NCBI GenBank assembly: GCA_016785225.1
Contig: JAFBJZ010000952.1
Location: 7,724,501 to 7,788,500, forward strand
Direction: 5' to 3'
Length of the DNA: 64,000 nucleotides
Origin: Psettodes erumei
Lineage: Eukaryota > Chordata > Actinopteri > Pleuronectiformes > Psettodidae
Shown: positions 37,320 through 48,845 of the stretch, piece by piece
Layout: each line of letters starts with the position of its first letter
Numbering within the stretch: position 1 is the stretch's first letter
Made by a program: the position numbers and the translations under genes
Notes under the pieces: generated by a model
Seen by the model: only the letters and a program-made list of their open reading frames with translations
Databases searched by the model: none
Told to the model about the DNA's origin: nothing

Positions 37320-40300
37320 TATAAGATGGATGACTTGCTGACATGATATTGTGTTTAAGCACAAGGTGAGCAGCAGCTTTATCTTAAGGATTTCTTGATG
37401 TGAAATTATGAACTTGGTGCTACAAAGATACCCTGTACATCTCAAGCAATTTCAGTGATTGCATGTAATTTCTAGTCTCTCACAATTGTGCTGCTTTGTT
37501 TGGAGAGATGCTGCTACAATCCCACAAGCACAATCCTTTTAAATCCACTTTTCCAATATTTCTTTGTTTATTTACCTAATAAATAAGTCAATAATTTAGA
37601 TGTGTCTTGTAAATGTAAAACCAGTGACTGTACATGATCAGGTGACAATTTTTGATTAAAAGTCTCATAAACTGTAGCTGAACACAGTCATTCTTCTGTA
37701 TTTTAGCTAAAGGCAGGCACATCTCAGTCTCCCTGAGGAAACGCTAAATTAATTCTGTTTAAAGTATTCTGGTATAGTCAGTGAGTCTGGCCTAAGAAAG
37801 CGTAGTCATTTAACCTTCGTACGTTACGCGGCTCGTTTTCAGCAATCCCAGCTCCACTCCTCCATCAAAACAGTCATTACAGCGTTCTTCAGTCCCGTGA
37901 AAGTGCCTCTCGTTTGACACTTTTGCTTTCACTCACTATCATTTCCTCCGTCTGTGCCCCACAAGAGGGGCAAAGGAGCATGCCTGTAATGAGAATGAAT
38001 TTATATTTTACGGCTCCTGATTTTTCTTTTTATTCTTCTCCCTTGGAATAGCAGCAGACCAACGCCACTTTTCTGTGAACTTTATAAAAAAAAAAAAATG
38101 TCAAAAAATCAGTACGTTCACTTTGACAGAGCTGGTACGCTGCTGCATACAGTATATTGTAGATGAAGGCCACCACAACTCAGCAAGGCGAAGTGTGTGC
38201 TGAACCATATATCACCTCGACATTTGCACACCAAGGTCCTCGGTGGACGTGGGCTCTCTGAAAGTCATCTGACCATACGGGATACGGTCTGAGTCCGGCA
38301 TGAAATGTCCAGAAAGTCCTCGGGGCAACCGGGCGCTTACCAAGCAAACCTGCAGCCGTTATGCCAGCACCGTTAACTCATACTCTAATCCACCAAGACA
38401 GTGTGACACGCCGCACTCACTTCTTACTGTTCAGCCTAGTTGGAGCCATTTCCACAGGAATTACGCACACCATGAAGCCCATTAACCACCTGTTGGAAAA
38501 TATGTAGCAGCAGCATGCAGCCAACATGTTCATAGCTGATACGCTCATCACTGTGTTTGCCGACAACCCTGCATCTTGTGCACATCCTCACTTATGTTAC
38601 GAAAGATGTATAACAGAGATTCCAGGATCAAGATGAGTGTTTTTTTATTCGTTCTTGCTTATGTGTCTGACCATGGAAAAACCTTCACTGTTGGGTATTT
38701 TGGGGCGTTTGATTTTATTTTCACAAAGAACGGCTTCTATCTTTGAGTCCAAAACTGCCGTTGTGTGTCACCACCCAATGCCTGGCTTTAGAGTAAATCA
38801 AGCAGGATCAAGAACACAGAATCTGTCACTCAGATTGTGGAAAAAAAATGCTACATTTTTATCACTACTTGTGTAGCTACTGTTGGAGACTGCACTCAAA
38901 ATAAAACTGCTTTTAATGTTTTTGGTCCAAAACATTATGTAGGACAACAAGCGCTGTCGAAGGCTTGAGGGCAGTTTTATTTCAGAAAATCCCTCCTACC
39001 CCCATTCATCGTGTGTATAAAAGGTACCTTAAATTAAATACAAAATGGGAATGTGTCTGAGAACTCACACGATACAGTGCTTACAGGATTTAGTACGAGA
39101 CAACGATGAGTGACAGCATACTTTTGCAGAAAGAATCATGACATCCTCAGGCTCCAGTATTTTTTTTTTTGCCTCACACAGACGCAGTACTGAGTGTGCA
39201 GTATCGGAGAGCTTTGCGAATCCTCCTCTTTTCTCTGTTTCTCTACTTCTAAAGTACAAACCGGTAGTGACATTTCAGTCTCGCCACAACACAAAAAGAT
39301 GATCCTTCTGTAAATTCTTATCCACCATCATTTGTGATCGCCGGTGAAGAGGCTGATGATGAGATGACAGCCGTGACAAAGGCTATCTTACACGACCTAT
39401 GAGTCACGCGGACCCGCATGCGCTGTACACACCGCTACACACCATATGATACATAACTTCCACAATAGTATATAATTGAAAGTCTTAAAGAGCACTTGTC
39501 AAGAAATAGTGGTTCTACGTAATTCAAGGATGAAAGCTTTGTCATTCTTGCGCATAACGTCAGCCATAATGTGTTCACTGAGGCTTGCACGTACTGATGT
39601 GATATGTCGCACATATCTTATCTTGCCGAGCTCTTCACTGTTGGAATGATGAATTAGTCTCTGTGTTCCATTCAAATAGATGTTTTTACTCATCCAGCTT
39701 TAACATGAACATATTTGGCTGATGTCAGCGTTTGCATGCATCCCAGAAAAATAATTACTCTCAGCACGATCCTGCCCACGCTTTCTGCCTGCACTCCATC
39801 TTATTCTAATGCGATGCTGTGCAAGTTACTTTGGTATTATGTTATTTTACCCATTCATTTGCCCATGGTCAGATTCTGCTAGGTGCTCGGACATCTCACA
39901 CCAAGTAGCACATACATGAAGACAAAGATGTTACTGTTTTTCCATGGGATTTTTCATTGTGGGAGCATTGCATTTCTCTCAATTTATTTTGTTACTCACC
40001 ATATGCTGAAGATTGATAGGGTTTCTCTAGCAAGTATATATCTTACATGTAGTTAGCCTAAAGTTTAAAAAAAAAAGCAGTGCATACCTTAGGATGATCA
40101 GAATGTAAACAATAATAGTGGGAAGTTGATTTGGTAGTTAGAGTTTATACAAAAGATTAAAGCAATAGTCCCACATTTTGAGAAATATGCCCTCTTGCTA
40201 AGAATAAGATGAAAAGACCGATAGCACCCTACAGGTTAAACAAAAGAGATATAGGATTATAATTTGCGATCTTAAGCAGTGCTGATAAAACTGAGTTACC

Positions 40301-40783
40301 TTTGGACTGAACCAGTCCAGCTGTTTCCCCTTTTTTCAGCTGCCTGCTGACTTCAGCTTCATATTGAACAGACAGACGTGGGTGTGGCGATCTCATCTAA
40401 TTCTCAGCAGGACAACTAATAAAAGCACTCCCCAGAATGCCGAACTATTGGTTTAAGTTTTCATGTGGTTATTTATGTATGTTAGTTTTCACAGCATGGC
40501 ACTCGATCAAAATAAGGAGCCAGCAGAAAGTTGATGCCAGTGGTTAATGCCAATATGCCTTTGAAAAACATGACTTGTGCAAATCACTCGGCTTCCTCTT
40601 GAGGCAGAAGCATTCACGTGGTTTGCAAATTTTTACAAAACGATGCGAGCATCAAAACATCATTAGCATTCATGGATTCCAGCATTATGGATATTATCAG
40701 CAACACAGGGTGTATCCCGTTCTACTGACCCCAAGGCAGGTAGTGTGAATTCTTATCGGTCTCTGCTCAGGTGAAGACTTCGC
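37320..40783. other. 3' UTR of the masp2-like gene and intergenic DNA
   Basis: Searched by eye for the missing CCP1, CCP2 and serine-protease exons of a full MASP2: no activation site, TAAHC or GDSGG motif and no paired-Cys CCP pattern was seen on the plus strand. AATAAA at 37,578 is a candidate polyadenylation signal. A strong donor-like CAAG|GTGAGC at about 37,365 lies 46 bp after the stop and may be a relic. Otherwise AT-rich, with A and T runs. Confidence 0.5.
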
Positions 40784-43700
40784 CTAGTTGCTGCCTTGGG
40801 CTGGTGTTTCTTTGCCCTCCACCGTGCTCGCCTCACTGGACTGCTGGCTGTTGTCCGGCTGGGTGGTGCTCCTGATGGACTGCACGGCCTGAACCTGCTG
40901 GAGACGTCTGCTCAGCTCGGCTTCGCAGGCCTGCACCAGCGCTGACGTCCTCGTTCGGTCCCAGCCGAGCACCTGCTCCATAGCTTCAACCCCTTTGGTC
41001 GCTACCATCTAAAGACACGTGGAAGAGCGTTCATTTCAAGCACTGGAAAGGAGAACATGTGAGGTTTTATATAATTATCATTTCTGGATATGCATATACA
41101 AATGAATGCAATACAATCAGGCAGCCCTGTAATAAATCTGATCCTTTGTGAAGATCATTATGTTCAGTTTTCGTTGAAAATGTGTTATTCAGGAATTGAT
41201 TTGAGCCTATAAGATAGCAGTGTCGGTGTACTGGACTGAATTATATCGACAAACTCTTATGTTTTGCTCTCCTTGTTGTGTGCATGCTAATGTGGGTGGA
41301 CAAAATTACACCCTTGCATTGTAGCTAAAGTTAAAGCCTATCGGATTATATAACAGAGCTGTGTCACTAATAAAGTATGGATGTGTTGTGACAGGACTTG
41401 CAGTTTTATGTAATTATATAATCATTTTTAAAGCTGCTTATTAGACTGGACAGGGTATGATAGAACATAAGCCTTGTGTCACGCACCTTCTTTTCTCAGG
41501 CCTGTCTAAATCTTCTGTACAACCTTTTTAGAGAGAGTTAACAGAGACTGGATCTGGATTTGCGATTAGCACTGTGCATGTATAAAATATACTTTTTTTG
41601 TTATCTGCAGATGTTTTGAGGCAGACTACCTGGAGATCTTCAGTGGAGAGCCTGGTCTCTGGGCTCGTCTTGCCTTTCAACACCATCAGCGTCCTGGACA
41701 TGAATCCAGATGCTGAGTCCACTTCCATGCCGTCAGGCACGTCCACGGCTCCGGCCCCTCACATATTGAAACAGATTTCCTTTCAGGATCATTGGTCGTA
41801 TAAAGTGTACAGTTCTAGTGGATATGAAGACAAGTTATGGTGCAGCAGAAAAACTGAAGGCGAGGGATTATTCAGCAGGTACAATGGTTCCACCTAGTGA
41901 CCAAAAGGCACAAATGCACCTCTTCTTTTCTGAGCTGTCCAAATACTACTAGCCAGCAGCGCTAATGTGTTGTGCTAAGTGTTGACACTAAAATGTACAC
42001 GATAAACCATCTTAAAACAATATATCTGTAAAAAATAAATAAATAAAACATACCTCTTTCACCACATCTATGTAGGGACTGGCAAATTGTTGCCACTATT
42101 TGCTTTGCCACTTTGTTATTATTGAATTATTGAAATACATACAGTTATTTATTCAAAATTATATTCAGATTTCATTCCTTTTCAGCATTTCTTGCTGTGC
42201 CAGTCCTGCATGCTGATTTTGGCTGATGTTGCAGTCATGCTTATTGATCTTAAGTTATTCATTTGAATATTTTTAGTAGAGGGGAAGATTCATACACTAA
42301 TTTAATTCTCAGACTAGCTACTCCATGATATAAGGAACAAGAACAAATAGAAAGAAAGAAAAGAGAGAATCACAAAAACAAAAAACCAAAACCAAAACAC
42401 AATGACCCAACCATACCTCCCTGGCTGGGCTGACTTGGCTGTTCCTGCTGCCTGTCCTCTGTCTCCGCAGCTTTGAGATAGAGCTGGAGCAGCTCCTTGG
42501 ACTGCCTCTCTTCCTCTCTTCGGTCCAAAACCCTCTGCAGTGTCTCTTGGAGGTCCTCGGCCTTCTTCTCTTGGAAACCCAGAGCAGTCGCTAGCTCAGG
42601 GCATGGGGCTTCTACTAATGTCTGGAACAGCAGTTGGCACAAATTATATCTAAAGCAACAATATACTGTTTCTTTGAGAACAGTAGCAAGAAATAATGGA
42701 ACAAAAAAGGAAAGTTTTAATCTTTCCATTTGCTGACAATAAGAAAAATAAAGAATATTACCAGTATGCTTTAACAGGACAAATATCAAAAAGCTGGTGG
42801 TGATAACAGAGGAAGGTGGTGTCCAAGTAGCACTACTTATATGCATGACAGCAGATACTGTTGGTGAAGCAGAGGAATAGTGTTGGTACCTGTAAGTCCG
42901 CCTCAGACATGAGGATGATGCTAGCTAGGTCCTGCTTCAGCCTCTGACCAAGGTCCCACCATGGTGCCACGGCGCTGGAGGCGTCCACGGCATCGACCTC
43001 CAGCACCATAGACTCTCTGGCCATCCAGGCCGTGCCACCATCCACTACGATGAAAAGCAAATGAGTAAAAAAACACAATGCCAGGCATTTCACTGTTAGA
43101 CTGGTAAGAATGACTGCAGACTGTTGTCTTATCTCCCAAAGAATTAAACCTGCTTACTCCTGCGAACTGGAGACCATGACTCTTTTTCGTGCAACAGCAT
43201 GAACTTAGTGTTTAAGGGTAAACACAAAAAGTAAGCTTCATCCTCTACTATCGTCCCGTCATCCTCTAGGACCACAGTCACCTGGTCACTGGTGCTGAAC
43301 CCAAGGAACTCACTCCCTGTTGGAAAAAAGAGAGATGACAGACTTTAGCGGTCTTATGTGAATACCCATTAATATGACTGCCATAGATCACTTTGATACC
43401 TTAAGGTTTTAGGCCATAGAGACATTTTTCATAGCAAAACGATCAGGAAACCACTTCCAAGCTTACATACGTGCAGCAGCAATAGCTCACACACCACCTC
43501 ATTCAAGTTCTTCAAAATGGTCCATCCATTTAAGCAGTCCCCTCTACTTTCATCACAGCTGTTCTTATTTTTCAGTCAGTGGCTGTTGACTGGTTATGTC
43601 GCTTACTCCCTCTGCCGCCCTAACTTTAGGCTTTCCTTTTAAAATAATGTACACTGTATGCCAAAGGTAAATTCATATTTCCGTTCATGTGTCAGCTGGA

Positions 43701-44757
43701 CTGGCCTCTCATAGATACGGTTGAGGCCCCCGCTGAATCGTTTGTGCAATCACTTTAATTTTTGAATCCACACGTCAAGCATCAAGGTGAGCAGAACCGC
43801 AAAATAAAAGTGAATCCTCTGGTGAATTTGTGGTTCCAACTGCACAACCGCTGTGTTCGCTTTCATCCCCTACAAGATGTAACGGAGCAAAACTGAGCTG
43901 CCTGCATTACATTTCGATTTTATATGCTGCCTGAACCTGTATGAGTGGCAAGGCGCCCAACACCTGTACAAGCACATTCGAAGGCAATTTATAACTTCTG
44001 TGAAAACTGTGAATTTGCTAAAGAACTTTTTTTTTTTTTCAAATGGCACCATTTCAGGCACTGCGTCATTACCAGTTAACAACCGTTTTATCAAGATCAA
44101 AAAAATACATGTATTGTACAATTCTCGTTTAAAGAGTTTCAGGGAACGAATACACAAGCTTATAGTCGTCCAATGGGCAGACACCTTGACGAGTTCAGTG
44201 ATCCGGGCAACGCCTGCTGACTAGTATTTTAGGAATGAGCAGGTCAGGAGGCAGGTCTTGTCTGACTTTTTCTTTCCACGTTTACCTCCTGCAAGTTTGA
44301 ACACGATGAGAATGGGGCTGCAGGGCTCGTGTGCGAGCACGACCGACATACAGTATAGGCTCAAAGTGTGCAGCTAAAATAAAAAAAACAGTGGCGGTCG
44401 CGATAGCGGACGTCAGCAGCGCCGAAGATCATTTTATTTTCTTCATAACAACCGTGTTTCAGTTTTACATCAATTAGCCTGCAGCCGTTTTAGCAAGACG
44501 CACCGGTGGAATGCAGCAAGCGAAGTATACGAATAGCGGGCTTCACTTCAAGTCAGATTTCTCTGATATATGTAGATCGTACGTAGTTGTTATTAGTGTT
44601 ATTAAAATATAAGCCTTTTCCATTATATATTCATTACACGTTAGAGCCCCTCTGACAACTCACCCTTTATCTTCAGATCATCCAGGGACGGAACTACCAA
44701 CCCATACGATTTCTGTCGTGTGAAGTTGCACACCTTACACGGTCTCCTTTCTGTCAT
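40784..44757 (-). CDS. dffa: DNA fragmentation factor subunit alpha (ICAD/DFF45), six exons
   Basis: Chaperone and inhibitor of the caspase-activated DNase DFFB; cleaved by caspase-3 in apoptosis. Exons in transcription order: 44757-44664, 43316-43158, 43044-42890, 42621-42417, 41757-41630, 41008-40784 (stop); 321 residues against 331 in human. The CIDE-N domain (about 6-85) carries VVLEDDGTIVEDEAYFLCLP. The DFF-C part includes RQLKQDLASIILMSEADLQ, the helix VLDRREEERQSKELLQLYLKA, and near the C-terminus LGWDRTRTSALVQACEAELSRRLQQ. Exon 5 has two in-frame acceptors (start 41757 or 41748). A DVPDG sequence in exon 5 lies in the region corresponding to the second human caspase site (DAVD) and might be its counterpart; this is inference. 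The gene is head-to-head with pex14, as in human. Confidence 0.95.
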
Positions 44758-44852
44758 TCTAGGTTTTATGTGGACGAACTTATTGGTCTTCTTTCTTTAC
44801 TCCTGATACTGACAAATACCGACAACAGATCCCGACGACTATCGAGGGTTCG

Positions 44853-44904
44853 AACCAACGCGGAACCGCCGTTGGTTGGCGCGACGGATTCTGGGAAATG
44901 TAGT
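44853..44904 (-). promoter_or_regulatory. dffa: dffa promoter: inverted repeat and ZNF143-type site
   Basis: Within 150 bp upstream of the dffa ATG, AACCAACG (44853-44860) faces its reverse complement CGTTGGTT (44870-44877). The minus strand at 44904-44887 reads ACTACATTTCCCAGAATC, matching the core ACTACA..TCCCA of the ZNF143/SBS motif found in many vertebrate, often bidirectional, promoters. TATA is absent. Confidence 0.55.
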
Positions 44905-45991
44905 CTGCGTTGAGAAAACACAACAGCGTAAATCCCCAGCGATATTTGACGCTGATTTTTTTAAAAAAATGCTTCATACAGTTTATCATTCCAAATAATT
45001 ATTTGCTAGCACCTGCTGTTAGCATCTCCGGCTGACACTCATGCCGAAGAAGTTTAACGTGCAATACCACTGACGGCCGCTAGTCAATGTCGCTCCAAAT
45101 GGCCTCATTTAAAAAGTGTCTGTCAACCTTGTAGATGGAGACAACATTTTCTTGCCACAGGCTATTAATTTCTCAGCAGCTAATTGCACTTCTTTTAGTG
45201 GTTAAAATGGTAAAAGAACAACTCAAATCTTTTACTTTAAAGTACCAAAACAACAGTGAAGAATACTCCATGGCAAGTAAACGATTTTAACATTATAACT
45301 GAAAATATACACATCAGTGTGTGAGCAGCATTTCATTTTAAAATATGGTACAGGCAGCTAGTTTTGCAATCAGATTAGTCCAGTGGTCCCTCGCCAAGGA
45401 GCCAGGGACATCCAAAGGGTGACCAAGGATTGACTGGAGAGGAAAGAAGAAAACACATTCCTAATTTTTAAAAAAAAAAGTATTTTTGATATATAATTGT
45501 AATCTTTACCTTTTGCCAAATATTGAAGAATAACATTAAAGAAGTATTCAAGTGAAAGCACAAACACGTCAAAAGTGTACTTCCGCACAGTACTTGAGCA
45601 AATGTGCTTTGGCCCAGTTAGTTTCCAAAACTTGTTACAATTTATTCTGTTTTGTTTTGATGAATTATACATATATGTAGGAAAATCTTGCATTATTAAT
45701 TTTGGGACCACTGGTAGGGAAGGCTCTGCGTCGAAATATTGTTTTCCCAATTTTGTTCATAATATTTTTTTCAAGTTTTTTTTTATTTACTAAGACTTTT
45801 TTATCAGTCCAGTTGATGTTGTGCTTGCTCGTTACTTATAAGCACGAGGGGCTCCAGTAAATATCTGATAACATTTTCATATGTACTTTGCCTTGTTGCT
45901 CAGTCTGTGGGTGACTCTTGCTACCCCTTCAGGAAAAGCAATCGATCTGGGTTCACTCGAGCAGCCTCTCAAACAAACGAGGGGTAGGAAG
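44905..45991. other. Spacer between the divergent dffa and pex14 genes
   Basis: About 1.1 kb that should hold the outer parts of both promoters and the pex14 5' UTR. It is AT-rich with several T and A runs, and no coding exon is recognised on either strand. The plus-strand open frame starting at 45,881 contains pex14 exon 1 but its upstream part resembles no known protein. Confidence 0.4.
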
Positions 45992-47058
45992 ATGGCATCC
46001 ACCGAGCAACATGATGCACCAACACAGGTCTACATTTATGCAACTAAAACATCGAACTCTTGGTGTCCAGATACGACGGTGAACTACTGTAACGCGATTA
46101 TTATCCCGCGTCCCTTGGAAGCCACCATTTCCGCTAGCAACTTTTGTAACTGCCCAGTTAGCCCGGGGTTAGCACGTTTGCTAGTTAGCACGCTAGCTGG
46201 CTCCCGCAGCGTCTCAAAAGTTGCCTCTCAGACATGTTTGTGTTGACAAGTGGACACGCAGAGCCGAAGCTGACGCTCTTGCGCTTTACCACATGTTGCC
46301 AGAGCTCGCGTGGCTTGCTTACCTCGTCGGCTAGCTATTTACCCTGACCCAATCTACGTCCTTGCACCTGACTATGTAGCCATGTCTCTGTCTTATTATG
46401 TGCAGTTAATGATACGATGTGGAGGGGTCGCCGGTAGCCAGACAAGTCTGGCGGTTTGTACGCGGATTTTTGCTAACGCCGCGTCGGCTTAAACTGCTGA
46501 CACGCGTCGACCTTTCCGAGAAAACAAATGTTAAGGAAAGTTGTGACTCACGCGCAACGCCAGGGACAGCTTTGCACTTCGCTGCCACATTTCCAATGTG
46601 TCACTTCAGCAAGCATGCACCGCGATGCTGTGCAAAGTTCAGAACGTGGAGTTTTATGTTAACTAACCCCAAGCAGTCAGCAAGCGCATGAACTGCGGAT
46701 ATGCATCCAAAAAAATACATATAGACCCCATTACGCACATGCATCTCACTATTTCCTTTAATATTCAGCTTTATATGAGGTGGGAGACTGCTACAGAACT
46801 GTGATGCTAATGGTTTTAGACTGTCAAAATGGTATGATGTCCATGGCTGTATCTTTGTCGTTAATTTCAGCATAGATAGATAGATAGATAGATAGATTTT
46901 CACACTGCAAATATCACTGCCGTCTTCAACACTGCTGCGTTAAACCAACGTACCCTCTGCCCTCCAGTAGATGGCACTCTAATACAAGTGTTTGTTTATT
47001 TTCTCAGCCTGGCCTTCCACCCGGAGACAGTGCGGCGGCTCCCCCCAGAGAAGCGCTG
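45992..47058 (+). CDS. pex14: Peroxin-14, first two coding exons (partial gene)
   Basis: PEX14 is the peroxisomal membrane docking protein for PEX5 and PEX7 import receptors. Exon 1 (45992-46027) codes MASTEQHDAPTQ and ends in phase 0 before GTCTAC; human exon 1 likewise codes 12 residues beginning MASSEQ and ending in Gln. Exon 2 (47008-47058), after TTTCTCAG and before GTAGGA, codes PGLPPGDSAAAPPREAL, aligning with human residues leading to LPREPLI. The next exon should begin with the conserved IATAVKFLQN PEX5-binding helix; it was not found, so the gene continues past the window. The ATG has A at -3 and G at +4. Divergent orientation to dffa matches human. Confidence 0.75.
46872..46896. 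repeat. (GATA)n microsatellite in pex14 intron 1
   Basis: About six uninterrupted ATAG units. Confidence 0.95.
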
Positions 47059-48474
47059 GTAGGATTCAGTATTTAATACTACTTGCTTAACTGATAAGGC
47101 AACATGGACCAGGATCTCAAGAGAATCTGAGCGTCACTATTTGATGTAAATGCGTGTTACGCAGGGATGGCAGGCTTATCAAATGAAAGTCAATTTTGAT
47201 TTGATCCTTCGTAGTACTCAACCACTTTCTATCAATGTCCCGATATAAGCAAGTTTTTAAACGCTGAAGTGCCTGATTGCACTGATCAGTGCTTCTTTCT
47301 GCCAGCCAATGAAATCATAGTGTTTGGAAGGAAGCTTGCATACTGGCACATGATGACACACGGTTGAGAAACACTGTGCTTGTTTTTTTATGATCCGGTG
47401 CCTTAAAGACATTTGTTTTCATCTTTTCATCAACAAACCACGTTTCTGTGGTTAATCAGAAGATATTACCCATTCCCCTGAAAGATCAAGTGTTAAAGGC
47501 TTCCAATTAGCAGCCAGTCATTTAGCACCACTGATGTCCCCGAGCCCATAATGAGAGTGTACTTTATGTTCCTCGTCTTTGGAGAGTAAAAAGCACGTAG
47601 AAAGTTGACCAGAGGTCCCACTGTTGCTTTAAGCATGTTTAACATAAAACTTTCATCGCATACCTGTGTTGACCTCAGTTGAGTCCATTGTTTTCATCCA
47701 CAGTACAACTGGATGCAGGAAGGTTTTTTTTGCACTGATTTCCATATCGTTCATTTGAATAATGTGCTTGTCCCCAGAAGAGAGTATTTAAGGAAAGATG
47801 GCCCTGAAAAAGCTGCAAGTACTCATCGTTAATACTAGAAAAGCATTTCATATTTAATAAGAATAAATATCAGGTTTTTTTTTCCAATAACATGTGAAGA
47901 GAAGTATTCAAAAGGCGTGCTTGGCCCAAATGACAAGTATTACAACCAGGAGTGTCTTACTGCCAAGTGGGATAGAATACATCACAGGTACATTGACTGT
48001 CCTTGTATGGACACAGCAGCCAGGTTAGAGGAGTGCTGTATTGTTCAGTCTACATGTCTCAATGTCATTCACCACCATTCACTCTTCATCCTCCCCCCAT
48101 CATCCCTTCATGCCAAGGCTAATTTAATCCTGGGGTTATTGATTGTGGGAGCATTCTCCCAGGCTTTCTTTCAATTTACTTCAATTTCATCATCCCAGTG
48201 CGCTTCAAGACTGCCTCCTCAAAAAGGGAAGAAATTCTTGTTATGAGGGTCCTGATTCGAGACTGGTTGACAAGTCCCCCCCCACCACCCTCACTTCCAA
48301 CCCCTTTTCTCCTTTCTCTTTTTGATGAGCTGCTCTTTCCCAGTTAAGTGGATTATTACAGTAGGGATAATTCTTGTCACATGGCATTATTTGGATGAGG
48401 TGAATAATTGAAATTTGTGTCTGAAAGGATTTTATCTGGATGAGAGGAAAGGGAGTGCTGGCAGGGTTGGGAGG

Positions 48475-48539
48475 GCACACACACACACACACAGAGAAAG
48501 AGAGTGAGGGCGCATGCACACACATGCACGCACACACAC
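48475..48539. repeat. (CA)n-rich microsatellite
   Basis: CA repeat at 48,475-48,493, then an imperfect CA/TGCA-rich tract to about 48,539. Confidence 0.9.
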
Positions 48540-48777
48540 GTTTGTATAACATTAATGTGCACATGTGCATGTCAGACAAGCCAGTGTGTCAGACTGGGGG
48601 AACCAGTCATGTTAACAAGTTTTGACTCACCTCGCGCGGATCAGCAGGCCCTGGCACACTGCGTGGCGTGGGCTCTCCTCTGTGGGAAGAGGGACCAGCT
48701 CAGGGGCCAGTGCCACAGCCTCTGCCACCTTCCAGGCCAGAGGTGCGGGTCCGGACACGCAGATACTGTGGAGAGTT

Positions 48778-48802
48778 TAAAAAAAAAAAAAAAAGCGTGG
48801 GG

Positions 48803-48843
<41 letters not shown>
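48778..48843. repeat. A-run plus (TG)n microsatellite
   Basis: A run of A at about 48,778-48,794, a short spacer, then TG from 48,806 to 48,843. Confidence 0.93.

Positions 48844-48845
<2 letters not shown>

Noticed and set aside
44847..44856. GGTTCGAACC, resembling a tRNA T-loop
   Set aside because: No acceptor stem, anticodon arm or D arm can be placed around it; it is part of the palindromic dffa promoter.
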